DNA of 64,000 bases from an uncultured Alphaproteobacteria bacterium (lineage in GTDB: Bacteria > Pseudomonadota > Alphaproteobacteria > CAAHEQ01 > UBA3637). Positions 23,433 through 30,341 of this stretch are shown one piece after another. Both the position numbers and the translations under genes were made by a program. Below the pieces are notes generated by a model. It saw nothing but the letters and a program-made list of their open reading frames with translations. It had not been told where the DNA came from and did not search any database. The first letter of the stretch is position 1. Each line of letters starts with the position of its first letter. The stretch is from NCBI GenBank assembly GCA_934202735.1, contig CAKPYH010000003.1:1-64000 (forward strand), written 5' to 3'.

Positions 23433-24280
23433 AATCCGCCTCCTGTTAATTTTTCGTATTCTTGAATAATGTCATTTTTACAAAAACCTGGAGTAATATG
23501 ATTTTCATGTGCTAATTTATCAAAATTAATTGATAACAGCTTTTCTAAAACATTTTTATCTTTTGCTTTGAAAAAATAAAACTGGTCGCTGGTATTCTTA
23601 ATTTTATCCTTTAAAACTTCATAATCTTTCGGATAGAATTTTTGTGTATAATCTTTCCAACCTTGCGCATAGACCGCAAAGTCCCATTCATAGTCTAAAT
23701 ATTTTTTACTAGTTTCGGTTGCATTATGCCTGTATAATTCAAAATCGTTGTGTTTAATGCTAGGTTTATGTAATCTTAAATTTGGTAAGGTGCTTTCACG
23801 CGTCCATATTTGAAATAAAGAAGGACAGGAATATTCTGTTTTATCCGGTAATTCAAAAGAGTTGTTAGGCAACGTTTCTTGATAAATTAAACGTGCTCCT
23901 TTTAATATTTTCTTTTGGACTGAATATTTATTTGCTGTTATTGGCATAATAAAAGCGACAGCACGACTTTCCAACAATGCTTTGTTAAGAAAAGCAATAG
24001 CCAAATCACCTTTATAACCAAATGGTGGATTCCCGATTGTAATATGATCATCAACCGGTATCCTTTGTGTTAAATAATTACTTTGAATAATATCTGGTGA
24101 TTCGGGTGCAATATCATAAGCTATAACATTTAAATTTAATGATTTTAAATAATGGCTGATGTTTCCAGATCCTGCGCTTGGCTCTAAAAATGAGGTTGTA
24201 TCGGAAAAAAACTTTAAGGTAATTTCCACAATATGTTTAACACATTCATCTTTAGTGTAATACTTATCAAGCTGATCCAT
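23420..24280 (-). CDS. DNA adenine-N6 methyltransferase of a restriction-modification pair
   Basis: A 286-aa methyltransferase. Motif I is FLEPSAGSGNISHYL (about residues 33-47, SAM binding), and the catalytic motif IV is ITIGNPPFGYKGD (about residue 83), the N-P-P-F form typical of N6-adenine enzymes. AVAFIMPITANKYS is a core strand, and PSLFQIWTRE lies further on. The C-terminal half probably reads the DNA site. The gene overlaps the endonuclease by 13 bp and the small Cys-rich gene upstream by 14 bp, implying coupled expression. It would protect host DNA from its partner. Confidence 0.88.
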   Translation of the reverse strand: MDQLDKYYTKDECVKHIVEITLKFFSDTTSFLEPSAGSGNISHYLKSLNLNVIAYDIAPESPDIIQSNYLTQRIPVDDHITIGNPPFGYKGDLAIAFLNKALLESRAVAFIMPITANKYSVQKKILKGARLIYQETLPNNSFELPDKTEYSCPSLFQIWTRESTLPNLRLHKPSIKHNDFELYRHNATETSKKYLDYEWDFAVYAQGWKDYTQKFYPKDYEVLKDKIKNTSDQFYFFKAKDKNVLEKLLSINFDKLAHENHITPGFCKNDIIQEYEKLTGGGLCQM

Positions 24281-24491
24281 TACCTTCTCCTTTCAGTTTA
24301 TAAAACTGTCTTTTCCAAGCTCGAGAAGGTCTGCGGCATATTTTATCTGAGCAAACAAATGCACAAACATTTTGAATATCAACATTTGAGCAACTATCTG
24401 GATTTCTTGCTCTACAACCGAATGTTTGTGTCTCTGTATCTTCTGGATTTAGCGGTGCAGAAAAGCTTATCTGTATGTTCTGGTTTCCCAT
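24267..24491 (-). CDS. Small cysteine-rich protein upstream of the methyltransferase
   Basis: A 74-aa protein starting MGNQNIQISFSAPLNPED (24491), with AAGGAGATCTTT upstream. Six cysteines cluster in FGCRARNPDSCSNVDIQNVC, AFVCSDKICRR, and the tail is basic. This could be a zinc-binding module. Its 3' end overlaps the methyltransferase start by 14 bp, so it may be a controller or simply share the transcript. It lacks the HTH expected of a classical C-protein. Family unrecognised. Confidence 0.65.
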   Translation of the reverse strand: MGNQNIQISFSAPLNPEDTETQTFGCRARNPDSCSNVDIQNVCAFVCSDKICRRPSRAWKRQFYKLKGEGNGSA

Positions 24492-24749
24492 AAAGATCTC
24501 CTTGTGTAAATATTTTTTGCACATTTGACCATAAACCAACCTTTATGACCGGATAGGAAAAATTATATTTTATTGTGGGTATTAAAACATCTGAAATGAC
24601 TACTTTTCCTTTGATATTACTGATCTTTAAACCTTTTTAAGGAAAAAATTCAAAAATTAAAAAAACTGATTGACTTTATCGTTCTATTAAATGGGTCAGA
24701 AAATTAACGCAAAATATTTGTCTTATCAACACTTTCAAAAGGATTAAAA

Positions 24750-25358
24750 ATGTCAATTATAGGATATATTAGAGTCAGCTCAAATAAGCAAACGCTAGAA
24801 CATCAACGTTATGAGATTAAGCAATTTGCCAGAAAAAATAACCTCATCATTACCAGATGGGTAGAAGAAACAATTTCAAGTCGCAAACCACTTCATAAAC
24901 GAAAATTAGGATTATTGTTAGAGGAATTACAAACCGGTGATATCCTCATTTCTTGTGAAATTTCAAGACTGGGACGATCGCTTTTAGAGGTTATGCGCAT
25001 TTTAGAAACATGCCTCAATAAAAACTGTCAGGTCTGGACCATCAAAGAAAACTACCGACTGGGAAACGATATACAATCAAAGGTTATGGCGTTTGCTTTT
25101 GGATTAGCTGCCGAAATTGAAAGAAACCTGATTAGTCAGCGCACAAAATCATCTTTGGCAAATATCCGTGCAAGCGGCAAAAAATTGGGGCGTCCCTTTG
25201 CCGCACAATCTAAAAAGTTAAAATTAGCAAAAAATACACGCAAAATTCAAAATTTACTCAATAAAGGACTGTCAAAATCACAAATAGCCAGAATTTTATC
25301 TGTCAATCGTTCAACTTTGCGCCGATTTTTATTAAGGTCAGGATTAGAAGTATCATAA
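24750..25358 (+). CDS. Serine resolvase/invertase
   Basis: A 202-aa recombinase of the small serine family. The N-terminal catalytic domain has IGYIRVSSNKQ with the active Ser10, CEISRLGRSLLEVM (the conserved SRLGR block) and AFAFGLAAEIERNLISQRTK. A C-terminal HTH (SKSQIARILSVNRSTLRRFL) binds DNA. Such enzymes resolve plasmid or transposon dimers or invert segments. It probably keeps a plasmid-like or integrated element monomeric. It lies on the opposite strand to the restriction-modification operon and is followed 18 bp later by a phage-type Dam. Confidence 0.93.
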   Translation: MSIIGYIRVSSNKQTLEHQRYEIKQFARKNNLIITRWVEETISSRKPLHKRKLGLLLEELQTGDILISCEISRLGRSLLEVMRILETCLNKNCQVWTIKENYRLGNDIQSKVMAFAFGLAAEIERNLISQRTKSSLANIRASGKKLGRPFAAQSKKLKLAKNTRKIQNLLNKGLSKSQIARILSVNRSTLRRFLLRSGLEVS

Positions 25359-25376
25359 ATTCCAGTTCTAATATGT

Positions 25377-25892
25377 ATGAGTACAGGAGCTATTTCTTTT
25401 AACGAACAAAATTTTGAATGTTATACCCAAAAATATATTGTTGATATGTTTGGTACTTTTGATTATGACCCTGCAACAACAAAAGATCAGGCAAAAGCCC
25501 TAGGAATTCCCAATTATAGCACTATTGACACAGACGGTCTGACTCAGGATTGGACTAAATTCAAAAGAATATGGATTAACCCACCTTTCTATCTAAAATT
25601 TCCTTTCCTTGAAAAAGCAGTTTATACCTATCAAAAAGTTCATAATGATATCTATTTTTTAGGTCCTGTTTCCATGTTAACAGCAAAAAAATTTCATGAA
25701 ATTATTGAAGGAATTGGTATCAAGTTATATGTTCCTAATGGCAGAATCAAGTTTAGAGGCATATATCAAGAAAGAGAAGAAACGCCACCTTTTGGATGTG
25801 TTATTTTCAAGCTCCAATCCCAGAACGAAATTAAGTTTTTTAACATTGTTGTACCGGGACAGCACTCCATTTTAAATGAAACTGATTTATAA
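25377..25892 (+). CDS. Phage-type DNA N6-adenine methyltransferase (Dam family)
   Basis: A 171-aa orphan methyltransferase similar to the phage Dam family. FDYDPATTKDQAKALGIPNY lies near the N-terminus, KRIWINPPFYLKFPFLEKAV holds the catalytic NPPF, and VPNGRIKFRGIY and PPFGCVIFKL are family blocks near the C-terminus. It is shorter than chromosomal Dam. These enzymes are thought to protect mobile DNA from host restriction. Initiation is not certain because no clear ribosome site precedes MSTGAISF and another ATG lies a few bases upstream. It is probably co-transcribed with the resolvase. Confidence 0.88.
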   Translation: MSTGAISFNEQNFECYTQKYIVDMFGTFDYDPATTKDQAKALGIPNYSTIDTDGLTQDWTKFKRIWINPPFYLKFPFLEKAVYTYQKVHNDIYFLGPVSMLTAKKFHEIIEGIGIKLYVPNGRIKFRGIYQEREETPPFGCVIFKLQSQNEIKFFNIVVPGQHSILNETDL

Positions 25893-25941
25893 TAAGGCGT
25901 CTTGTGGAATGTTTTAGTAGGCATTCCAATTATTAAGGCAG

Positions 25942-25974
25942 GAAGGATGTCTACAAAAGCATCCTTCTTTTTTT
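25942..25974 (+). terminator. Terminator after the dam-like gene
   Basis: The stem GAAGGATG / CATCCTTC with a 10-base loop is followed by seven T. A smaller hairpin (GGAATG / CATTCC) lies just upstream. Confidence 0.85.
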
Positions 25975-25976
25975 AT

Positions 25977-26110
25977 AACCTCAGCAAAACTTTTACCGAG
26001 GTTGCTTTTTATAATCGGCCCCTGGGGCAGGTTTTGAATTATTATCATCCCAACCTAATTACATTAAAGTGATGAGGTTTCAGTTTATCACCCTGGGGAA
26101 AAAACTTTTT
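25977..26110. repeat. Palindrome-rich non-coding region B, related to region A
   Basis: A 27-bp inverted repeat at 25977-26003 has arms AACCTCAGCAAAA and TTTTACCGAGGTT. GCCCCTGGGGC lies at 26018-26028, followed by AGGTTTT. The inverted repeat at 26052-26079 has arms AACCTAATTAC and GTGATGAGGTT. CACCCTGGGGAAAAAACTT lies at 26090. These match elements of region A (17684-17710, 17786-17804, 17748-17775 and 17931-17950), in partly different order. A and B lie near the two ends of the 17.3-26.4 kb module. Confidence 0.75.
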
Positions 26111-26175
26111 TGACGTAAAAATTTAACTTTTTTATCACGTAGGTAGAAGTCAAAAGTCTGGGATAATTTTTAAGT

Positions 26176-26360
26176 ATCCCAAAAGTCAAGTATTGAAAAC
26201 AAAAGATATTTTGACATTACTAGTCCGTGTAAGTGCTATTTTTAGCCATTTTTGATAGGCATCAACGCGGACTCGCATAAGTAATTGAAAATAAAAGAAA
26301 AAGTCGCTATTTTAAGCGACTTGTCTGTTTTGGTTGGGGACATCTTGCATGGCACGGACT
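26176..26360 (-). repeat. tRNA-Gln-proximal repeat unit 1 (candidate attachment site)
   Basis: About 185 bp homologous to the region downstream of tRNA-Gln. Landmarks sit at nearly identical spacing in all copies: ATCCC (26176), AGTCCGTGT (26222), a tRNA-terminator hairpin AAGTCGCT / AGCGACTT (26301-26322), TGTCTGTTTTGGTTGGGG containing the tRNA 3' end (26322-26339), then GCACGGACT (26352). The tRNA body itself is absent. The terminal AGTCCGTGT and CACGGACT are inverted repeats. It reads as the scar of an integration at the tRNA-Gln 3' end. Confidence 0.75.
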
Positions 26361-26447
26361 AAAATTAAAGCTTTACAGAATTTTTTTTTATGATATAATT
26401 GAATTATAGGGTGTTTGATGCCCTTTTTAGTTATAAGGAGATCCAGT

Positions 26448-27092
26448 ATGTCAAAAAAGATTAAAACAAGAATCGATTACTTCCCTCGAGAGAATTTTTG
26501 GAAATTTTGGGAGAAAAGAAAAGCATCTCAAATTATTACATGGACGAAAGATGGTGATGGGTCCCAAATGGAAGTCACCCATTTTCGTGCAGATGGTTCC
26601 AAACAGGATCACTATGTTTATCTGAAAGATGAAAAAGGACATATTACTAGTTTTACAGAAGAAGAATATTATCCAAATGGTCAAATTTATCGTCAATTTT
26701 CTTCAGATCCCTTTATAGATAAAGCTTTTTATGAAAACGGAAAGTTGGCAAAAGTGAGAACCAGAGATACAGAAACACGCTATTTTGAAAGTGGAAAAGT
26801 TCAATCTGTTAGAACAAACACACCCCAAAAAGGAGTGGCGAAGTATGTTGAATATACAGAGAAAGGAATACTCAAGAAAAAAGGCTATATAAACGCGCCA
26901 CATGGATTTGAAGAAGGATCTAGTCTGCATTTCATAACAGGGAACATGGAAGAAAATGGAAAGGATGGCCACAGACAAATACTTAATGTTACCATTGATA
27001 GTCTCAATCGCGATATGCCTGCCACTGAAGAGAGAAAAATAGCTAAAAGAGAAATAGTGAAAGCATATCGTAAATCAAAAGGTGGTAGATAA
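26448..27092 (+). CDS. YwqK-like MORN-variant repeat protein
   Basis: A 214-aa protein starting MSKKIKTRIDYFPRENFW (26448), with AAGGAGATCCAGT before it. It contains MORN_2/YwqK-type strand repeats: THFRADGSKQDHYVYL, EEYYPNGQIYRQF, KAFYENGKLAKVRT, TRYFESGKVQSVRT and VEYTEKGILKKKGY. YwqK is annotated as an antitoxin component in Gram-positives, but MORN_2 repeats are general beta-hairpin scaffolds. The C-terminus is basic and helical. It is cargo of the cassette between repeat units 1 and 2 and is followed by a broken membrane-protein gene that might have been its partner. Confidence 0.7.
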   Translation: MSKKIKTRIDYFPRENFWKFWEKRKASQIITWTKDGDGSQMEVTHFRADGSKQDHYVYLKDEKGHITSFTEEEYYPNGQIYRQFSSDPFIDKAFYENGKLAKVRTRDTETRYFESGKVQSVRTNTPQKGVAKYVEYTEKGILKKKGYINAPHGFEEGSSLHFITGNMEENGKDGHRQILNVTIDSLNRDMPATEERKIAKREIVKAYRKSKGGR

Positions 27093-27121
27093 TCACTTAT
27101 TTGATAACGAAAAGAGTTTTC

Positions 27122-27536
27122 ATGAAATACTTTTTCTCTTTACTGTTCATTTTATTTTTTAGCTTTTCAGCGATCGCTGCAGATTGTCCTCTCGAAAGAC
27201 CTTTGCAAGGGAATAATAGTATTTGTTACAGTTGTGATGAAAAAGATGTTGTAATGATAAAAACAACTCAAGCTTGATCTAATATATGTCAAAATAGATA
27301 TGTGTCTGTTTTTGCAAAAGAGGGAACATCTGTACCTTGCTATTTGAATGATTTTTCAAATAATCCTTTTATTATTGGGGGGGATATTCCTTTTCCTATT
27401 TTTTCTATTCCCTCTCTACTTCATGATAAAAAAAGAGGGCTTCAAAAGGACACTAAAGCGTATTTTGATTATTATTTCGGGTATTCTTATTATTTCTCTT
27501 TTTATCCTAATTGTTTCTTTGATTGCGCCAAAGTAA
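27122..27536 (+). pseudogene. Broken exported/membrane protein gene
   Basis: The ATG at 27122 opens MKYFFSLLFILFFSFSAIAA, a clear signal peptide, then NSICYSCDEKDVVMIKTTQA and an in-frame TGA at 27275-27277. The same frame continues with SNICQNRYVSVFAKEGTSVP and PFIIGG to a run of seven G at 27377-27383. Shifting frame there gives GGIFLFLFFLFPLYFM and SGILIISLFILIVSLIAPK, two transmembrane helices ending at 27536. The original was apparently a Cys-containing periplasmic domain plus C-terminal helices. The G-run slip could be phase variation or sequence error, but the TGA is independent. Confidence 0.65.
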
Positions 27537-27545
27537 TTTTCGAGC

Positions 27546-27729
27546 ATCCCAAATAATCGGTATTGAAAATAAAGAAAATTTCATCAAAACTGGTCCGTGT
27601 AAGTGGAAAATTTAGTGTTTTTTATACCCTTGTACACGGACATTTGTAAGCATTTGTAAATAAAAGAAAAAGTCGCTATTTCTAGCGACTTGTCTGTTTT
27701 GGTTGGAGAAGTCTGGTAATACACGGACT
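27546..27729 (-). repeat. tRNA-Gln-proximal repeat unit 2 (candidate attachment site)
   Basis: Same layout as unit 1: ATCCC (27546), GGTCCGTGT (27592), TACACGGAC (near 27633), the hairpin AAGTCGCT / AGCGACTT (27670-27691), TGTCTGTTTTGGTTGG (27691-27706) and ACACGGACT (27721-27729). Spacing from ATCCC to the GTCCGTGT motif is 46 bp in all three units, and from there to the tRNA 3'-end motif 108-109 bp. Confidence 0.75.
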
Positions 27730-27778
27730 GATTTTATATATCCACATATCTTTTAAATTTTTTATTTAAATTTGAATA

Positions 27779-28060
27779 TCAACCCAAGCGATTACGCCAT
27801 TTATGGCTGGTTCTCCATTTTGCTTCACTTTCATACTGTGCTGGATATACTTTTAGATCTGCTTCATATTCGTAATCAGTCCAGAAAACTTTAATGGTTG
27901 CTTCGTATTCATATTGAACAAAATACCATTTTGAATCATCAGTTGCTTCACTTTCATAATCAACTTCATAAAAAAGTAAATCCGCTTCATATTCATGTTG
28001 TGTTTTGAAAAGTTTGATGTCAGCCTCATATTCATATTTTACAACAAATACTTTTGCCAT
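27779..28060 (-). CDS. YEYEAD-repeat protein (DUF6150 / septoil-knot-like)
   Basis: A 93-aa protein of about six imperfect 14-17-residue repeats: VVKYEYEADIKLFKTQ, HEYEADLLFYEV, YESEATDDSKWYFVQ, YEYEATIKVFWTD, YEYEADLKVYPAQ and YESEAKWRTS. Short beta-strand repeats of this type resemble the small DUF6150 proteins, for which I recall a septoil-knot fold; the function is unknown. AAAGGATAAAAA precedes the ATG. It starts 4 bp after the stop of the upstream glycosylase-like gene, so the two form an operon in the second cassette. Confidence 0.65.
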   Translation of the reverse strand: MAKVFVVKYEYEADIKLFKTQHEYEADLLFYEVDYESEATDDSKWYFVQYEYEATIKVFWTDYEYEADLKVYPAQYESEAKWRTSHKWRNRLG

Positions 28061-28063
28061 TTT

Positions 28064-28687
28064 TTATCCTTTCTCTTTTGTTAAAAATTGAATAATTTCT
28101 CTTATAAAATCTATTTTCTTTTTTCTTTCCGGATGCCCTGTTCGCAAGCATGAAATCCTTTTTCCATTTAGATTTATCACAAAAGACCAAAAATCAACCT
28201 CTTTTTTACCTAATTGCACCAACGAGTGATTTTCTTGTTCAATTTGAAAAATTTTTTTCAAGTATTTATCATAATCGGGATGCGTATAAAAAATAATTTT
28301 TTTAGGACGAATTTGATTAATTTCTGTCGCAATAAATTGTTGCCTAACAATGCAGAAATCTTTCACAGCATCAGCAGTCATATCTTTTGTTGACCCTTGA
28401 TTACATTTAATCAAATTCGTCATAGCTACCTTATTCCAAGCCTTATCACCATAAATATATTCTGTAATTTCTCTTGTATATTTCCAATACGCCCATGAAC
28501 TATTTAGAAATAGTTCTGTTGCTCTATTTTTCCAATGTTCTACAGACTTGTTTTCAGAGGCACGTGCTGTCTTACCAACAAAAAGTATCTCAACTTCTCC
28601 TCCCACATGCCAACAGGGAACATAAAAAGCATCGTTAAAAGGACACTCCATACATAAGTTAGTTTTTTTTGATAAAGGATAAGGCAT
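28064..28687 (-). CDS. Uracil-DNA-glycosylase-superfamily-like protein
   Basis: About 207 aa if begun at MPYPLSKKTNLCMECPFND; an ATG 51 bp upstream (28738) is possible and neither has a clear ribosome site. EILFVGKTARASEN near the N-terminus resembles the GEAPGxxE loop of family 4/5 glycosylases but lacks the acidic residue pattern. AMTNLIKCNQGS matches the TNxxKC strand, and CLRTGHPERKK resembles the terminal HPS loop. An N-terminal CMEC plus a later CWH could bind metal. It may be a glycosylase-like nucleic-acid binder rather than a true enzyme. It is co-transcribed with the YEYEAD-repeat gene. Confidence 0.5.
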   Translation of the reverse strand: MPYPLSKKTNLCMECPFNDAFYVPCWHVGGEVEILFVGKTARASENKSVEHWKNRATELFLNSSWAYWKYTREITEYIYGDKAWNKVAMTNLIKCNQGSTKDMTADAVKDFCIVRQQFIATEINQIRPKKIIFYTHPDYDKYLKKIFQIEQENHSLVQLGKKEVDFWSFVINLNGKRISCLRTGHPERKKKIDFIREIIQFLTKEKG

Positions 28688-28810
28688 TTTGGTCCATTTG
28701 GTACATTTTAACAAAAAAAATATTAGTATATATTTCATAAAAATACAACAAATATTTTGAATAAAATCAATTCCAACTATACCCAGTAATCTCTGAGATT
28801 ATTTTTTGTC

Positions 28811-28965
28811 ATCCCGACAATGAGGCATTGAAAAACAAGGATTTTTTTGAATTTTGAGTCCGTGTAGGGCTGAAAAAAGAGCTTTTTGAAAAACGCCGTA
28901 CACGGACCAATATAAGTGATTGTAAAATAATAAAAAAGTCGCTATTTCTAGCGACTTGTCTGTTT
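28811..28965 (-). repeat. tRNA-Gln downstream region (parent copy of the repeat units)
   Basis: ATCCC (28811), AGTCCGTGT (28857), TACACGGAC (28899), the terminator hairpin (28936-28957) and TGTCTGTTT leading directly into the 3' end of the intact tRNA-Gln. Units 1 and 2 match this at constant spacing. Confidence 0.8.
28930..28957 (-). terminator. Terminator of tRNA-Gln
   Basis: On the minus strand AAGTCGCT / AGCGACTT with a 6-base loop is followed by a T run, 9 bases after the tRNA CCA end. Confidence 0.8.
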
Positions 28966-29040
28966 TGGTTGGGGTGGCTGGATTCGAACCAACGAATGAC
29001 GGTATCAAAAACCGTTGCCTTACCACTTGGCGACACCCCA
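28966..29040 (-). tRNA. tRNA-Gln (anticodon UUG)
   Basis: A 75-nt tRNA starting TGGGGTGTCGCCAAGTGGT. The anticodon arm CGGTTTTTGATACCG gives TTG, the T-arm is GTTGGTTCGAATCCAGC, and the acceptor ends CACCCCA-A-CCA with CCA encoded. The fold is complete, so the tRNA has survived integrations at its 3' end. Partial copies of that end lie at 26331 and 27700. Confidence 0.96.
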
Positions 29041-29059
29041 TTACTTGGGAAACGGGGGC

Positions 29060-29088
29060 AGTATATCAGACTTTTTTACAAAATGCAA
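29060..29088 (-). promoter_or_regulatory. Promoter of tRNA-Gln
   Basis: Minus strand: TTGCAT (29083-29088), 17 bases, TATACT (29060-29065), then a GC-rich discriminator (GCCCCCG) as expected for stable RNA. Confidence 0.7.
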
Positions 29089-29175
29089 GTCTTTTTATTA
29101 TCTTTTTCATGATTTCTTTTTTCTGGACGATACAGAAAAAATATTGTATACTATGTCGTCAAAAGGAGATATGCC

Positions 29176-29724
29176 ATGTCATTTATGATACCGTCCGATT
29201 TGATAGCTAACGAGACACCCGATGCGGATAAACTGGAACGGGCGACACGGATTATCACGGCCTTGCAAAATGAGGTACCCGACTATATTGCGCGGGGTTC
29301 CGGTCCGTTTTTAGCGGCCTTATATGATGATGCCGGCCATTTAGTGGCCAAGGAAGCCAACTCGGTTGTGCAGGAAGGATGCAGTCATTGCCATGCCGAA
29401 ATGAACACGTTGCGCACCGCACAAAAAAAGTTAGGTACCTATAATCTGGGGCCACACCACTTGAGTCTGTATATTACGGCCGAGCCTTGTTTAATGTGTT
29501 TAGGCGGCATTATGTGGTCGGGCGTGCAGACTGTGTATTATGGTGTTCCATCGGCTCGGGTAGAAGCCTTAACCGGCTTTGACGAAGGATACAAACCCGA
29601 TTGGCACAAGGCCTTTCGGCAACGGGGTATTACCGTTTATGGAAACATCGCCGTTGCAGTTGGCGAACAGGTCTTAATTGATTATGTCAATCAAGGGCGT
29701 GTTATCTATAAACCCGATCGTTAA
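29176..29724 (+). CDS. Nucleoside/cytidine deaminase-family protein
   Basis: A 182-aa zinc deaminase. SHCHAEMNTL supplies the zinc His and catalytic Glu (HAE), and TAEPCLMCLGGIMWSGV supplies the two cysteines (PCxxC). This is the nucleoside/guanine deaminase-like branch (deaminating a free base or nucleoside) rather than tRNA-specific TadA, because of the longer C-terminal part (EALTGFDEGYKPDWHKAF). AAAAGGAGATATGCC gives a strong ribosome site. Its promoter must lie in the short gap shared with the divergent tRNA-Gln. The substrate is not determined. Confidence 0.85.
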   Translation: MSFMIPSDLIANETPDADKLERATRIITALQNEVPDYIARGSGPFLAALYDDAGHLVAKEANSVVQEGCSHCHAEMNTLRTAQKKLGTYNLGPHHLSLYITAEPCLMCLGGIMWSGVQTVYYGVPSARVEALTGFDEGYKPDWHKAFRQRGITVYGNIAVAVGEQVLIDYVNQGRVIYKPDR

Positions 29725-29742
29725 AATCAAAAAAACAAAATG

Positions 29743-29773
29743 AAACCCCACCGGGTGAGACCTGATGGGGTTT
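29743..29773 (-). terminator. Terminator of the HU gene, probably bidirectional
   Basis: The inverted repeat AAACCCCA / TGGGGTTT has a 15-base loop, and on the minus strand it is followed by CATTTTGTTTTTTT. It lies between the convergent deaminase and HU genes. Confidence 0.8.
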
Positions 29774-29792
29774 GGGAAAATCAAAAGATTTC

Positions 29793-30065
29793 TTATTTCA
29801 AAGAATCTTTCAAAATCTTACCGGCTTTGAACTTGGGAGTTTTGCAAGCGGCGATTTTGATTTCTTTACCCGTGGACGGGTTGCGACCTTTACGGGCAGC
29901 GCGTTTAGCAACGCTGAACGTACCCCAACCGGTCAATTGCAAGGAATCACCTTTTTTCAAGGTTTTGATTGTAACATCTTGGCTGGCAGCGACAACCTTG
30001 CTGACAATCGCTTTGGAAACATCGGCACGTTTGGCAACGGCTTCAATATATTCTGTTTTATTCAT
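29793..30065 (-). CDS. hupB: HU-family DNA-binding protein
   Basis: A 90-aa nucleoid protein. N-terminal helices read MNKTEYIEAVAKRADVSKAI. The beta-arm region is GDSLQLTGWGTFSVAKRAAR followed by KGRNPSTGKEIKI, with the conserved Pro at the arm tip (RNPSTG) that intercalates into DNA, and a C-terminal helix FKAGKILKDSLK. It acts as a dimer bending and compacting DNA. It has its own promoter (30125-30153) and terminator. HU rather than IHF is favoured by the standard GRNPxTG arm and stand-alone context. Confidence 0.95.
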   Translation of the reverse strand: MNKTEYIEAVAKRADVSKAIVSKVVAASQDVTIKTLKKGDSLQLTGWGTFSVAKRAARKGRNPSTGKEIKIAACKTPKFKAGKILKDSLK

Positions 30066-30124
30066 TATATTTTCCTTTCTTTAATATTAAAGTTATTGAA
30101 GGTTGGTAATACCCTCGTGTTTGA

Positions 30125-30153
30125 TTTTGCGGGAAATAATTTAAAATGTCAAC
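30125..30153 (-). promoter_or_regulatory. Promoter of the HU gene
   Basis: Minus strand: TTGACA (30148-30153), 17 bases, CAAAAT (30125-30130), with a ~60-base leader. Confidence 0.65.
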
Positions 30154-30296
30154 ATAAAAAAGTAAAAAAAAGGATTTTTTTATCATTTTTTAGCCGGATA
30201 TCCCCCTTTTTTCGGGTCTTATAGCCGATTTTTCCCTTGAACAGACCGAAACATCAACGATTCGCACTTTATTTTTGGTACAAATCAGACAAGAAA

Positions 30297-30322
30297 AACA
30301 CCGAAAGCGATTCGGTGTTTTT
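30297..30322 (-). terminator. Terminator after nusB, probably bidirectional
   Basis: The stem AACACCGAA / TTCGGTGTT with a 5-base loop has T or A runs on both sides, 20 bp past the nusB stop. Confidence 0.8.
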
Positions 30323-30341
30323 CAAGCAAAGACCTTGTATA

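Larger units (their letters stand above)
25893..26447. other. Gene-free stretch of about 550 bp
   Basis: Contains the dam terminator (25942), palindromic region B (25977-26110) and the first tRNA-Gln-proximal repeat unit (26176-26360). It ends in the promoter/ribosome region of the next gene (AAGGAGATCCAGT). No coding frame is credible here. Confidence 0.7.

Noticed and set aside
26448..27092. Calling the YwqK-like protein an antitoxin outright
   Set aside because: MORN_2 repeats are structural and occur in many contexts. The neighbouring gene is broken and not a known toxin.
26176..27729. Calling the repeat units integron attC sites
   Set aside because: They contain a tRNA 3' end and its terminator, are more uniform than attC sites, and no tyrosine integron integrase is present. 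A tRNA-targeted integration model fits better.
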